From NCBI RefSeq assembly GCF_000969835.1, contig NZ_KQ033912.1:2437963-2501962 (forward strand): 64,000 nucleotides of DNA, in the 5' to 3' direction. Origin of the DNA: Parabacteroides goldsteinii DSM 19448 = WAL 12034 (GTDB lineage: Bacteria; Bacteroidota; Bacteroidia; Bacteroidales; Tannerellaceae). Below the pieces are notes generated by a model. That model had not been told where the DNA came from, ran no database searches, and saw only the letters and a program-made list of their open reading frames with translations. Of the stretch, positions 9,795 to 19,356 are shown piece by piece (positions within the stretch are counted from its first letter, which is position 1; each line of letters starts with the position of its first letter). The position numbers and the translations under genes were made by a program.

Positions 9795-10982
9795 ATGATA
9801 AACAGGAAATATATGAGACAAATTCTATGTTTGCTTCTGGTTCTGCTGATAGGAGGGAAAGACGGCGCTCATTCTCTCCCATTGGAAGTAAAGCCGCTGG
9901 CGGACCAGGTAAACGGCCAGGTCAGGGAAGCACCGGATGAGAGCCTTGACCCGGCGAGTTTTCCTGAAGGTTTTACTCCGAGAGAGATCGGGGCGAAGCT
10001 TGGCAGGCATTTTATACCGGGAGAACATTTTCTGCACGGAGGAAAGTGGATACATTATGCGGAAGTTTGTACTTGGTTGGGGGCTTTGAAATATGCGCAG
10101 ATCGCCGGCGATAACGAATTGACAGGAATGCTGGAGAAACGTTTTGAGCCTTTGTTTAATGAGGAAAAAGCCTACTTGCCGATCAAGAACCATGTCGATC
10201 TGAACATGTTCGGCTGCCTGCCTCTGGAGTTTTACCAGGTAACTAAAGAGCAGAAATATTATGATCTGGGGATGCCTTATGCCGATACGCAGTGGGAGTT
10301 GCCGACAGATGCCACACCGGAAGAAAAGAGGAATGCAGAGAAAGGTTTCTCCTGGCAGACACGTCTTTGGATCGATGATATGTTCATGATCACGATCGTG
10401 CAGAGCCAGGCATACCGGGTAACCGGAGAGAAGAAATATATTGACCGTGCTGCCCGTGAAATGGTCTATTACCTGGATGAGTTACAACGATCGAATGGCT
10501 TGTTTTATCATGCTCCCGACGTCCCCTTCTTTTGGGCAAGAGGGAACGGTTGGATGGCTGCGGGCATGGCGGAGCTGTTAAAGGCATTGCCTGAGAATAA
10601 TCGGGACCGGGATCGGATACTGGAAGGTTATCGTAAAATGATGGATAGTTTGAAAGCTTACCAGGGAAAGGACGGCATGTGGAATCAGTTGATAGATCAA
10701 TCGGATTGCTGGCCTGAGACATCCGGTTCGGCGATGTTTGCTTATGCGATTATCACCGGTGTAAAACAGGGATGGCTGGATAAGAAAGAATATGCTCCGG
10801 TTGCACGCAGGGCCTGGTTGGCACTGGTTCCTTATATTAATGAAGAGGGAGATGTTCGTGAGGTTTGTGTAGGAACGAATAAGAAAAATGACAAACAGTA
10901 TTATTATGATCGTCCGCGTATTGCGGGGGATTATCACGGGCAGGCCCCTTATCTTTGGTGTGCTACGGCACTTATGGAATAA
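9795..10982 (+). CDS. GH105 unsaturated uronyl hydrolase
   Basis: 395-residue exported enzyme of the GH105 (YteR/YesR-like) family. It hydrolyses the 4,5-unsaturated uronic acid left at the non-reducing end of oligosaccharides by polysaccharide lyases. Visible signatures are LWIDDMFMI at 191-199 with the catalytic Asp (194/195), FWARGNGWMAAGMAE near 246-260, the ETSGSAMFAYA segment and a C-terminal GDYHGQAPYLWCATAL. A short signal precedes GAHS near residue 25. It starts 3 bp after the preceding orphan gene. GH105 and GH88 share the fold; the motif wording favours GH105. In plant-glycan loci these enzymes act on rhamnogalacturonan or arabinogalactan products. Confidence 0.88.
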   Translation: MINRKYMRQILCLLLVLLIGGKDGAHSLPLEVKPLADQVNGQVREAPDESLDPASFPEGFTPREIGAKLGRHFIPGEHFLHGGKWIHYAEVCTWLGALKYAQIAGDNELTGMLEKRFEPLFNEEKAYLPIKNHVDLNMFGCLPLEFYQVTKEQKYYDLGMPYADTQWELPTDATPEEKRNAEKGFSWQTRLWIDDMFMITIVQSQAYRVTGEKKYIDRAAREMVYYLDELQRSNGLFYHAPDVPFFWARGNGWMAAGMAELLKALPENNRDRDRILEGYRKMMDSLKAYQGKDGMWNQLIDQSDCWPETSGSAMFAYAIITGVKQGWLDKKEYAPVARRAWLALVPYINEEGDVREVCVGTNKKNDKQYYYDRPRIAGDYHGQAPYLWCATALME

Positions 10983-11047
10983 ATCGGTCTGGGTGTACCG
11001 GACAGGCTGGAAGGTACATCCGGGTTTTCTTAAAAAGAGCTATGTAT

Positions 11048-12307
11048 ATGAAATCGGGATTCAGTAAGTTCGGTCATTGGTTGTGTTTTATTGTTTTTGT
11101 TCAGTTACCGGCCGGGCTTTTTGCTGCCGGGATTGTGCGGCAGATAGAAATTGTAAATGACTGGGAAATCCATAAACAGGATGAACCGGTTGTGGTCGGT
11201 TTGAAAGATATTGACATTGATTTTGATGTCCGGTCGGTAAGGGTGTGGGATGGTGAGCGGGAAATCGCTTCCCAACTGGATGATCTGGATGGGAACGGGC
11301 TAGCGGATGAACTGGCTTTTGTAGCAGATATACCGCCTCGCTCCCGAAAGGAGTTCAGAATCGAATTCTTCTCTATTGATAAGCCAAATGATTATACGTC
11401 CCGTGTTTATGCAGAAATGTTGATCAGTGACCCTAAAGGAAAACATATACCGGTCCGGTCGCTGACGGTCCCTGCTTCCAGTTATGTCTATGATCATCTG
11501 CATCATCATGGTCCTGCTTTCGAATCGGAGTTGGTTGCTTATCGTATTTATTTCGATAAGAAACAGACGGTAGATATTTACGGAAAGTTCACAAAACGGT
11601 TGGAGATTGAGAAAAGCCAGTTTTATCCGACAGATGAGCAGCTTGCCCAAGGCTATGGGGATGATGTCCTGCTTGTCGGGAATAGTTGCGGACTAGGTAC
11701 GTTGAAAGGTTGGGATGGAGTGCAGGCTACTCATATAGAGAATGCGGAAGCCTTTAGTGAAACGATATGTGCCTATGGTCCGATCCGGACGGTGGTAGAT
11801 GTTCGTTCTCATCACTGGAAATACCAGGGTTCCGATTTGCAGATGACGATCCGTTATATTTTGTATGCAGGACATCGCGATTGTGAAGTGCAGGTTTATT
11901 TTAGTGAACCGTTGAAAAAGGAGGTGTTTAGTACAGGGCTTCTGAAAATGAAGGATTCCCGGTCTTATTCCGATCATAAGGGAACGTTGGCTTGTTGGGG
12001 AACAGACTGGCCTGTAGGCGATACGGTTAAATACGCTAAGGAAACGGTAGGGTTAGCCATTTCTCTTCCTGACGATTTGATCCGGCAGGAAACTGAAGAT
12101 CGATACAATGACTTGTATATTATACAGGCGGAAGGGAGGTGTTCATTTAGTTATCATATCGTTTTCACTTCTATGAAGGAGTCTTTTGGTTATAAAGATG
12201 CGGATGCCTGGTTTGAATATGTCAGGCAATGGACTGAAGGTTTAAAGAAAAAATGCCATGTGAAGATCTGGAAAAATAGCATCGACAATAAATATGAAGG
12301 GGATTAG
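11048..12307 (+). CDS. DUF4861 family exported protein
   Basis: Exported protein of 419 residues from the ATG at 11048. A longer frame begins at 10955 but would overlap GH105, and its extra residues lack a signal; the ATG at 11048, or at 11042 just before it, places the hydrophobic signal (HWLCFIVFVQLPAGLFA) near the N-terminus. The content resembles the Bacteroidota DUF4861 family: an N-terminal NDWEIHKQDEPVVVGLKD segment, LDDLDGNGLADELAF, HHHGPAFESELVAYRIYFD and repeated WK/WDG beta-strand segments. This family is often found near GH105/GH88 genes, and an enzymatic role on uronate-containing glycans is suspected but I cannot assign a reaction. Confidence 0.65.
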   Translation: MKSGFSKFGHWLCFIVFVQLPAGLFAAGIVRQIEIVNDWEIHKQDEPVVVGLKDIDIDFDVRSVRVWDGEREIASQLDDLDGNGLADELAFVADIPPRSRKEFRIEFFSIDKPNDYTSRVYAEMLISDPKGKHIPVRSLTVPASSYVYDHLHHHGPAFESELVAYRIYFDKKQTVDIYGKFTKRLEIEKSQFYPTDEQLAQGYGDDVLLVGNSCGLGTLKGWDGVQATHIENAEAFSETICAYGPIRTVVDVRSHHWKYQGSDLQMTIRYILYAGHRDCEVQVYFSEPLKKEVFSTGLLKMKDSRSYSDHKGTLACWGTDWPVGDTVKYAKETVGLAISLPDDLIRQETEDRYNDLYIIQAEGRCSFSYHIVFTSMKESFGYKDADAWFEYVRQWTEGLKKKCHVKIWKNSIDNKYEGD

Positions 12308-12325
12308 GACTGCATACCAGTCCTG
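12306..12325 (+). other. Short hairpin after the DUF4861 gene
   Basis: aggact / agtcct with a 7-nt loop directly after the stop codon. It lacks a run of T, so it is a weak terminator candidate at best. Confidence 0.3.
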
Positions 12326-12449
12326 ATTCCTTTCACATGTGTATATGGGTACCGTCGGAATAGTAGTGTAAAAGGAGTTGAAACAGTTATTCTGCCAATA
12401 AAAAGTAAATGATAATAAGTTTTACATAAGTTACTTAAGAAGATATTAT

Positions 12450-12457
12450 TATCTTTG
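12450..12457 (+). promoter_or_regulatory. Bacteroidota -7 box (TATCTTTG)
   Basis: TATCTTTG matches the TAnnTTTG consensus about 110 bp before the next gene. No good -33 TTTG is seen at the usual spacing. If real, it starts a separate transcript for the large glycosidase-like gene. Confidence 0.4.
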
Positions 12458-12566
12458 ATGAATAGAATTATCGAAGGAAAAGTTTATCCGGTAAGTGGAG
12501 GATAAACGCTGTTGTAAGAAACTTATGATACTGGTCAGTCGGATTTGAATTTTAAATACTAAGTAT

Positions 12567-15557
12567 ATGAAACGATTACTATTTACATTGTTGGGTTTGT
12601 TAACCTTCGGAGGCTTGCAAGCTCAGAACATACCTGCCGACAAATTGTATGGACTTGGAAACTGGGATGCCGACTCGCTGGGTAATCACCGGGTTGTCGT
12701 ATCGGTGGAAAAACCGGCGGATGCGGTACTGGCTACTATCGAATGGCGTCGCCGTGACCTGAATCCGGAAGATAAGAATCTGATCGTAGTGGATGCGACG
12801 ACCGGAAAACGGATTACCAATGTATGCCGTTTCGCTGTGAACCGGGAGAGAGGGGAAGTGGCTTTCCAGCCGCAGACTGTTCCGGGAGAGTATTACATTT
12901 ATTACCTGAAAAATGTGATGAGCGGCAGCCGTTACTATCCGACTGTCAATTATCCTCCTTTCGAGAATACCGCTTCGGCCGACTGGGTAAAGAAAAATAA
13001 ATTGTCGGGCAAGAAAGCTCCTTCACTTCCGGCTGCCCGGATCGTGCAGTTTCAGGCGATCGACCAGTTGAATAGCTTTTATCCGATGGAGGTGATCGCG
13101 ACGGCCGACGAGACTGCCCGCCTGTTGAAAAAACATCCTTCCGAGAACTATATTTTGTTTACCGAGGACCGGAAATATCCGATTCGCATGACGACCGATA
13201 TCCCTTATAAGTGGATTGCCGATGACCGGCACGATACCTTTACGGGAGAGGCCGATAAAGGCGAATATTATGTATTCCAGCTGGGCGTATGGGCGGCCCG
13301 TACGGATGTGGAGAATCTGCATGTGGACTTTTCGGCTCTGTCTAATGCTGTGACCGGCGAGCAGATACCCGCCTCTTCGTTTACCTGTTTCAATACGGAA
13401 GGGACGGATGTGACGGGAACCGTATTTAAGAAGAACTGCTCCGTCGAACAGGGTAAGGTACAGGCTTTATGGATCGGTACACAACTGCCGGAGCATCTTT
13501 CTTCGGGAACCTATCAGGGGACGGTGACGGTCTCTGCTGCCAATGCGGAAAGTAAAACGGTGCAGGTCTCCTTGCGTGTATCTGAAAATGTAATAGCGAA
13601 CCACGGTGATAATGAACCCTGGCGCCATTCCCGTCTGCGGTGGCTCAATTCGCAGATAGGTTTTGATGACGAGGTGATCGCTCCTTATACGCCGTTGGTG
13701 ATGAAAGATAAGACAATCGGTTGCCTGGGGCGTGAGGTTACGCTTTCGTCCTTGGGATTGCCTGCCGGCATTACCAGTTATTTTAAGGAAACGATGACGG
13801 GAATCGGAACCGACGGGCGGTCTGTCCTATCGGCTCCGATGGAACTGGCAGCGGATGGCGGTGCCTGGGAGAATCTGAACTTTGAGATCACGAAGCACAA
13901 ACAGGGAGCTATCGCCTGGAAGGCTTTGAACCAGAACAGCCGTTTCCTGATGGATCTGGAAGGAGAGATGGAATCGGATGGGAATATCGAATATAAAGTG
14001 ACGCTGGTTGCCCGCGAAGATGCTTCCGTGGAAGATATAGGACTGCGTACGCATCTGGCACCCGGCATAGGACGTTATATGATGGGGCTGGGAGAGAAAG
14101 GCGGTTATTGCCCGAAAGACCTCCGCTGGAAATGGAACGTGGAGAAAAACCAGGATGGCCCCTGGGTAGGCGATGTTAATGCCGGCCTCCAGATCCGTTT
14201 CTACGACAATACATATGAACGTCCGTTGAATACGAATTTCTATCACCAGAAACCGCTGCATATGCCCGTTTCCTGGTGCAATAACGGAAACGGCGGCATC
14301 GATATCAACAAGGCTGCCGACGGCACACGGATCAATGCCTATTCCGGGAAGCGGGAGGTAAAGAAGGGGGACAGACTGTATTATTATTTTAATATCGCCA
14401 TCACCCCGTTCCGTCCGGTCGATACCGATAAGCAATGGCGCGAACGTTATTATCATAGTTATGATTTTATAGAGAAGGTTGAAAAGGTGGGTGCTAATGT
14501 GATTAATATACATCATGCAAACGGCATCAATCCTTTTATCAACTATCCGTTCCTGCGGACGAAGGAGATGAAGGCTTATATCGACGGAGCGCATGCCCGG
14601 GATATGAAGGTGAAGATTTATAATACGGTTCGCGAACTGTCCAACAGTTGTGTGGAGATGTTCGCTTTGCGGAGCCTGGGGAATGAGATTTTCTCGGAAG
14701 GTCCCGGCGGCGGTTTCTCCTGGTTGCAGGAACATTTGGACCAGAACTACATCGGCGCCTGGTTTGTGCCCCACCTGAAAGATGCGGCAATCGTAAACAG
14801 CGGCGTTTCCCGCTGGCATAATTATTATCTGGAAGGCCTCGACTGGCTGGTAAAGAACGTGGGTATCGATGGCTTGTATATCGATGACCTGGCATTCGAT
14901 CGCATGACGATGAAGCGTATCCGAAAGATCATGAACCGCACGAATCCGGGCGCGATGATTGACCTGCATTCGGCAAACCAGTATAATGAGCGCGACGGCT
15001 TTGCCAACAGTGCGAACCTTTATCTCGAACATTTCCCGTATCTCGACCGCCTGTGGTTCGGCGAGTATTTCAATTATGATTTTCCTCCCGAGTTCTGGCT
15101 GATAGAAGTCTCCGGTATTCCTTACGGACTGATGGGGGAAATGCTGGAAGGCGGCGGCAACCCGTGGCGGGGCATGTTGTACGGCATGACCGGCCGCAGC
15201 CCGCGTGTAGATAACGGCCCGTTGTGGAAGTTATGGGATTCGTTCGGTATGCAGCACAGCGAAATGATCGGCTACTGGGTGAAAGATAATCCGGTAAAGA
15301 CAAACAGCGAAAAGACATTGGCGACTATCTACCGCCATACAGGAGAAAAAACATTGATCTCGCTGGCAACCTGGGAAGATACGGATGCTAAAGTGACTCT
15401 TTCCGTGGATTGGACGGCGCTTGGCCTGGATCCGTCGAAAGTAACGTTGTATGCACCGGAAATAGAGAATTTCCAGCCGGAAACAACCTGGAAACCGGGA
15501 GATGAGATCACTGTCCCTAAAGGAAAAGGGTTACTGATTAGTGTGCAACAAAAATAG
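12567..15557 (+). CDS. Large glycoside-hydrolase-like protein (DUF6067/GH123-like architecture)
   Basis: 996-residue exported protein with a clear Sec signal (LLTFGGLQAQ). The N-terminal half is a series of beta-sandwich regions. Around residues 640-860 is a TIM-barrel-like domain with successive strand motifs: VGANVINIHHANG, MKVKIYNTVREL, GIDGLYIDDLAFDR (Asp pair near residue 772), PGAMIDLHSANQY and RLWFGEYFNYD. The IDDLAFD segment looks like the catalytic strand of a retaining or clan-type glycosidase. A small C-terminal beta domain (ISLATWEDTDAKVTLSVDW) ends the protein. I believe it belongs with Bacteroidota proteins annotated DUF6067 or glycoside hydrolase domain-containing, but the substrate is unknown. 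It probably has its own promoter. Confidence 0.6.
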   Translation: MKRLLFTLLGLLTFGGLQAQNIPADKLYGLGNWDADSLGNHRVVVSVEKPADAVLATIEWRRRDLNPEDKNLIVVDATTGKRITNVCRFAVNRERGEVAFQPQTVPGEYYIYYLKNVMSGSRYYPTVNYPPFENTASADWVKKNKLSGKKAPSLPAARIVQFQAIDQLNSFYPMEVIATADETARLLKKHPSENYILFTEDRKYPIRMTTDIPYKWIADDRHDTFTGEADKGEYYVFQLGVWAARTDVENLHVDFSALSNAVTGEQIPASSFTCFNTEGTDVTGTVFKKNCSVEQGKVQALWIGTQLPEHLSSGTYQGTVTVSAANAESKTVQVSLRVSENVIANHGDNEPWRHSRLRWLNSQIGFDDEVIAPYTPLVMKDKTIGCLGREVTLSSLGLPAGITSYFKETMTGIGTDGRSVLSAPMELAADGGAWENLNFEITKHKQGAIAWKALNQNSRFLMDLEGEMESDGNIEYKVTLVAREDASVEDIGLRTHLAPGIGRYMMGLGEKGGYCPKDLRWKWNVEKNQDGPWVGDVNAGLQIRFYDNTYERPLNTNFYHQKPLHMPVSWCNNGNGGIDINKAADGTRINAYSGKREVKKGDRLYYYFNIAITPFRPVDTDKQWRERYYHSYDFIEKVEKVGANVINIHHANGINPFINYPFLRTKEMKAYIDGAHARDMKVKIYNTVRELSNSCVEMFALRSLGNEIFSEGPGGGFSWLQEHLDQNYIGAWFVPHLKDAAIVNSGVSRWHNYYLEGLDWLVKNVGIDGLYIDDLAFDRMTMKRIRKIMNRTNPGAMIDLHSANQYNERDGFANSANLYLEHFPYLDRLWFGEYFNYDFPPEFWLIEVSGIPYGLMGEMLEGGGNPWRGMLYGMTGRSPRVDNGPLWKLWDSFGMQHSEMIGYWVKDNPVKTNSEKTLATIYRHTGEKTLISLATWEDTDAKVTLSVDWTALGLDPSKVTLYAPEIENFQPETTWKPGDEITVPKGKGLLISVQQK

Positions 15558-15570
15558 CTGAGGTGATTTA

Positions 15571-15611
15571 CGGTTGAAGTGCCGGAAACAATGTTTCTCC
15601 CACTTCAACCG
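15571..15611. repeat. 11-bp inverted repeat at the head of the tandem array
   Basis: cggttgaagtg (15571-15581) is repeated as its exact complement cacttcaaccg (15601-15611). The 19-nt loop holds a second small palindrome gaaaca-a-tgtttc, so the whole element can form a two-stage hairpin just after the preceding gene. It could terminate transcription, although no T run follows. Confidence 0.75.
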
Positions 15612-15778
15612 TGAGTAAACCTGCCGGAAACATTGTAAATTCCATTTCAACCCTGAGTAAATATGCCAGAAACATTGTAAATTTGATTTCGCCCCTGGGT
15701 GAACCTGCCAGAAACATTGTGAATTCCATTTCGACCCTGCGTCAAGTGGTCAGAAACATTGTTTCCGGCATTTCAACA
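15581..15778. repeat. Degenerate 42-bp tandem repeat (about 4.7 copies) bounded by 17-bp inverted repeats
   Basis: Units begin at 15581, 15623, 15665, 15707 and 15749 (last one partial). Each has the pattern gcc(g/a)gaaacattgt then a variable core, then (t/g)tttc(a/g)(a/c)ccc. The first 17 bases of unit 1 (15581-15597) recur as an exact reverse complement at 15753-15769 in the last unit, so the array is closed by inverted repeats. The 42-bp period keeps a short frame open from 15611 to 15793, but the repeated peptide has no start context and is not considered a gene. Confidence 0.85.
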
Positions 15779-15803
15779 GTATTATTAGCCTAAATATCAT
15801 TAT

Positions 15804-18800
15804 ATGAAAAGTAATATAATCCTTCTTTTAGTTGCAATAATTATGTTGCAACCATTATCAGCACAGCAGCAGGCGGTTGTAACGGAAACGTTGCAAACAG
15901 TAAAAACCTACCCGTTCTCCGACCCCGATCCGGTGGCCGATCCTTCCGACTTGTTTTATCCCTATTTCCGTTTCGACGGATTCTCTGCCAAAGTAATAGA
16001 CAAGGAGTGGAAAGTCGTTACGCTTGAAAACGACTATATCCGCCTGACCCTTTTCCCGGAGATCGGAGGGAAGATATGGGGAGCTGTGGATAAGACCTCC
16101 GGAAAGGAGTTTATCTATAATAACCATGTGGTGAAGTTCCGTGATATTGCCATGCGCGGACCCTGGACTTCGGGCGGTATCGAATTTAATTTCGGTATAA
16201 TAGGCCATGCGCCGACCTCCAGCACACCTGTCGATTACCTGACGCAACAGAAGAACGATGGCAGTGTAAGCTGCTACGTCTCTTCCTACGACCTGGTGAC
16301 CCGTACGTTTTGGACTGTGGAAGTGAATCTGCCGAAAGACAAGGCTTATTTTACTACCACGACAACCTGGCATAACGGATCTTCCATCGATCAGCCTTAT
16401 TACCAGTGGATGAATGCCGGTTATCGGGCGGCCGGAAATGCACAGTTCTGTTATCCGGGAACCAATTATATCGGTCATGGCGGCGAACTCCATTCGTTCC
16501 CGCTCGATGAACAGGGACGCGATATTTCCTGGTATGAAAAGAATGATTTCGGAAACTCGAAGTCTTATCATGTACTGGGCAAATACAATGACTTCTATGG
16601 CGCTTACTGGCACGATGATGATTTCGGATCTATCCATCATGCGGATTATGATGAGAAACTGGGGATGAAGATTTTCCTTTGGGGCCTGTCCCGTGAAGGT
16701 GGTATCTGGGAAGATCTGTTAACCGATACCGACGGGCAGTACATCGAATTGCAATCCGGCCGTATGTATAACCAGCCTGCTTCCAACAGTGGTTTTACTC
16801 CTTATAAGCATACCGCTTTCGGCCCTCAGGCGACAGACCGTTGGACAGAATACTGGTTCCCGGTAAAGGGGATCAAAGGCGTGTCGAAAGCCGGCCGTGT
16901 CGGGGCATTGAATGTATTGCGTGAGGATGGTTATCTGAAATTATATTTCTCCCCGTTACAGCAACTTTCCACGACCTTAAAGTTGTATGACGGCGATGGA
17001 AAGGAAGTACATTCTTTCCCATTGGCCTGTGGCGTATTGGAGACCTGGAAAGATTCCATTCCGTTGAATGGGGTTGTAGCCCGGGGAAACCTGAAAGTGG
17101 TTGTGGGCGAAGATCTGCTGGTTTATTCGGAGGTACCTTCGGATAACATCACCAGTCGCCCGAAACAATTGCCTGCCGATTTCGACTGGAACTCGGTATA
17201 TGGTCTTTATACGCAGGGTGAACAATGGATGAATCAGAAGGTCTATGACAAAGCGGAGAGGTATCTGGCTGCCTCTCTGAAAGCAGACCCTTATTTCCTT
17301 CCGGCACTGACAAGCCTGGCTTCTTTGTATTACCGTCAGGGACGTTATGAAGAGGCATTGGTGCATTGCCGGACGGCACTTGGCATCAATACGTATCAGG
17401 GTGAAACCAATTATTTGTATGGCTTGTGTAATATGGCTTTAGGAAATAACACGGATGCCAAAGACGGTTTCTCGGTAGCGTCTTATTCCCCCTCCGTGCG
17501 CAGTGCTGCTTATGAGAAGCTGGCAGAGATGTATCTGATCGACCGTAACTGGACAAAGGCGGAACAATATGCGTTGAAGAGCAAAGAGTTTAATAAACGC
17601 AACCTGAGTGCGGATCAGGTATTAATGGTAGTCTATCGTAAGACAGCCCGGTTGCCGGAAGCAAAAGCGCTTATCGATCCGTTGCTGGAAGAGCTTCCGT
17701 TGTACCATGCAGCACGTTTTGAACAACTCTATCAGGGCGACGGCTCCGGGCATCCGATAGATGATTTTCAGTCATTGATACGCAACGAACTTCCTTTTGA
17801 AACTTATATGGAGCTGGCTGAATGGTATGAGTCGGTCGGTTGCACAGAAGAAGCTTTGTCTCTCTTGTCCTGTGCCGGCAACTATCCGGTTGCCCTCTAC
17901 AAACAGGCTTACCTGTTGCACCGGACAGGCAATGACGATGAAAGCCTTCGCGTGCTGCAACGTGCTAATGAAGTTTCTCCGGAGATGGTCTTCCCTTTCC
18001 GCCCCGGCTCTTTGAAAGCGTTGGAATGGGCCGCAACCGTGCGTCCCGACTGGAAGATCAGTTATTATAAAGGCTTGATCTACTGGGCAAATCAAAACAG
18101 GGAGAAAGCATTGTCTTTGTTCAATGATTGCGGGGAGACCGGTTATGCCCCCTTCTATCTGAGCCGTGCTTCTTTGAAGAGTGGTGAAGAGCGGTTGGTA
18201 GACTTGCTGAAAGCGGAGCAGGTCGGAATGTCATGGCGTACAGGGTTTGCATTGATAAATCAGTATACTGCGAACAACCAATGGCAGCAGGCTGTAGAGA
18301 CCGGAAAGAAGTACATAAAGAAATATCCGTCTAATTATTATATCGGCCTGAAATATGCAAAGGCTTTATGTGAAACAGGCCAGTACCAGCCTTGCATTTC
18401 CTTACTGAACAAGATGCAGGTCCTTCCGAATGAAGGCTCGTATGCCGGACGTGCCGTTTATCGTGCCGCTAACCTCTACCAGGCAATGGAACAGCTGAGC
18501 CGGAAGAACTACAGGCAGGTCATGCGAAATGTGGAAGCCTCAAAGGAATGGCCCGAAAACCTGGGAGTAGGCAAACCTTATGACGATATGATTGATAGCC
18601 GTCTGGAAGATTATCTGGAAGCAAAAGCCTTGACGGGGCAGGGGGATAATCAAAAAGCAGCGACACTCTTGTCGTCTGTGGCCGGTTATAAAACGTCACG
18701 TTCCCGGTTTGGTTCCGGCAATCTCCTGACTGCACTGGCCTTGCGTGAGCTGGGAAAAGAAGTGGAAGCGGACCGTATGGTTGCCTCCTGGGAAACGGAT

Positions 18801-18974
18801 TTCCCTGAAAACCGGATTACCCAGTGGTGTGCAGCCGTTTACCGCGGCGAGATGGAAAAAGCCTCCGGAATGCTCAAGTCCCGCAATGAACAAGCGGATA
18901 CGACCCCGTGGGAAACTTCTTTCCGTGATTCCAATTTCGATCTGATCGTCCGCCTGTTTTCTACGGCAGACTAA
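15804..18974 (+). CDS. DUF5107 domain plus tetratricopeptide-repeat protein
   Basis: 1056-residue exported protein (signal ending PLSAQQ near residue 22). Residues ~30-400 match the style of the DUF5107 beta-sandwich domain: YIRLTLFPEIGGKIWGAVDK, GGIEFNFG, WMNAGYRAAGNAQF and WGLSREGGIWEDLLTDTDGQY. This supersandwich fold resembles galactose-mutarotase and glycosidase accessory domains. From ~460 to ~1040 are tandem TPR helices (LYTQGEQWMNQKVYDKAERYLAASLKADPYFLPALTSLASLYYRQGRYEEAL and similar). Fusions of this kind occur in Bacteroidota PULs and may bind or process glycans, but the reaction is not known to me. It is the last gene of the first locus and follows the tandem array. Confidence 0.75.
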   Translation: MKSNIILLLVAIIMLQPLSAQQQAVVTETLQTVKTYPFSDPDPVADPSDLFYPYFRFDGFSAKVIDKEWKVVTLENDYIRLTLFPEIGGKIWGAVDKTSGKEFIYNNHVVKFRDIAMRGPWTSGGIEFNFGIIGHAPTSSTPVDYLTQQKNDGSVSCYVSSYDLVTRTFWTVEVNLPKDKAYFTTTTTWHNGSSIDQPYYQWMNAGYRAAGNAQFCYPGTNYIGHGGELHSFPLDEQGRDISWYEKNDFGNSKSYHVLGKYNDFYGAYWHDDDFGSIHHADYDEKLGMKIFLWGLSREGGIWEDLLTDTDGQYIELQSGRMYNQPASNSGFTPYKHTAFGPQATDRWTEYWFPVKGIKGVSKAGRVGALNVLREDGYLKLYFSPLQQLSTTLKLYDGDGKEVHSFPLACGVLETWKDSIPLNGVVARGNLKVVVGEDLLVYSEVPSDNITSRPKQLPADFDWNSVYGLYTQGEQWMNQKVYDKAERYLAASLKADPYFLPALTSLASLYYRQGRYEEALVHCRTALGINTYQGETNYLYGLCNMALGNNTDAKDGFSVASYSPSVRSAAYEKLAEMYLIDRNWTKAEQYALKSKEFNKRNLSADQVLMVVYRKTARLPEAKALIDPLLEELPLYHAARFEQLYQGDGSGHPIDDFQSLIRNELPFETYMELAEWYESVGCTEEALSLLSCAGNYPVALYKQAYLLHRTGNDDESLRVLQRANEVSPEMVFPFRPGSLKALEWAATVRPDWKISYYKGLIYWANQNREKALSLFNDCGETGYAPFYLSRASLKSGEERLVDLLKAEQVGMSWRTGFALINQYTANNQWQQAVETGKKYIKKYPSNYYIGLKYAKALCETGQYQPCISLLNKMQVLPNEGSYAGRAVYRAANLYQAMEQLSRKNYRQVMRNVEASKEWPENLGVGKPYDDMIDSRLEDYLEAKALTGQGDNQKAATLLSSVAGYKTSRSRFGSGNLLTALALRELGKEVEADRMVASWETDFPENRITQWCAAVYRGEMEKASGMLKSRNEQADTTPWETSFRDSNFDLIVRLFSTAD

Positions 18975-19013
18975 TGAATATAAAAGCCATTCACCTTCTT
19001 TGCAACTACAGCT

Positions 19014-19114
19014 ATGCCGGAATGCGAGGTGTTGGGATATTATACATACGACGTGACCGACCTGTTGACCGATGGGGATAATTGCATTGTGCCCGTTTGA
19101 ATCCGGGTTGGTAC
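19014..19114 (+). pseudogene. Remnant of a GH78-type alpha-L-rhamnosidase N-terminal domain
   Basis: The frame from the ATG at 19014 reads GYYTYDVTDLLTDGDNCIVPV then stops at 19100. Two bases over, the next frame reads NPGWY. The intact GH78 protein at 24692 has YVTYDVTDLLSKGDNTVGVILGNGWY at the equivalent place, so this is the same jelly-roll segment broken by a small frameshift. No other part of the gene survives nearby. Confidence 0.7.
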
Positions 19115-19356
19115 ATAGTCTGTGTAAGCATACCTATGTCTATTGTATGGGTATCAATATAGTAGGTATCCCATCTAACGATACCGGCAGGCTATCTTTA
19201 TTTGTGTGTAAATATATGTTATTTATTGTCCTTTATAAAAGTCTTTTATTGTCTATAAAACTTAAGTGTATAGGGCGTTTTGTACAAAAAGAACCATTCT
19301 GTCATTTTTATAACATTTAAAGTCATTTTTCTAAACAATATTTATTTCCGAGTGAA

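Noticed and set aside
10955..11047. Extended N-terminus for the DUF4861 protein
   Set aside because: Would overlap the GH105 stop and put about 31 residues ahead of a normal signal peptide.
13827..15032. Long minus-strand open frame inside the large glycosidase-like gene
   Set aside because: Antisense shadow of a well-supported gene; His/Ile-rich composition and no recognisable domain.
15571..15778. Possible CRISPR array
   Set aside because: Units are contiguous and degenerate at 42 bp, with no unique spacers and no cas genes nearby.
15611..15793. Short open frame with a repeated 14-residue peptide
   Set aside because: It is a by-product of the 42-bp repeat period; no ribosome-binding context or domain, and the repeat is better explained as a DNA/RNA element.
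19072..19320. 82-residue open frame upstream of susC
   Set aside because: Composition and lack of start context suggest chance; it overlaps the GH78-type remnant in another frame.
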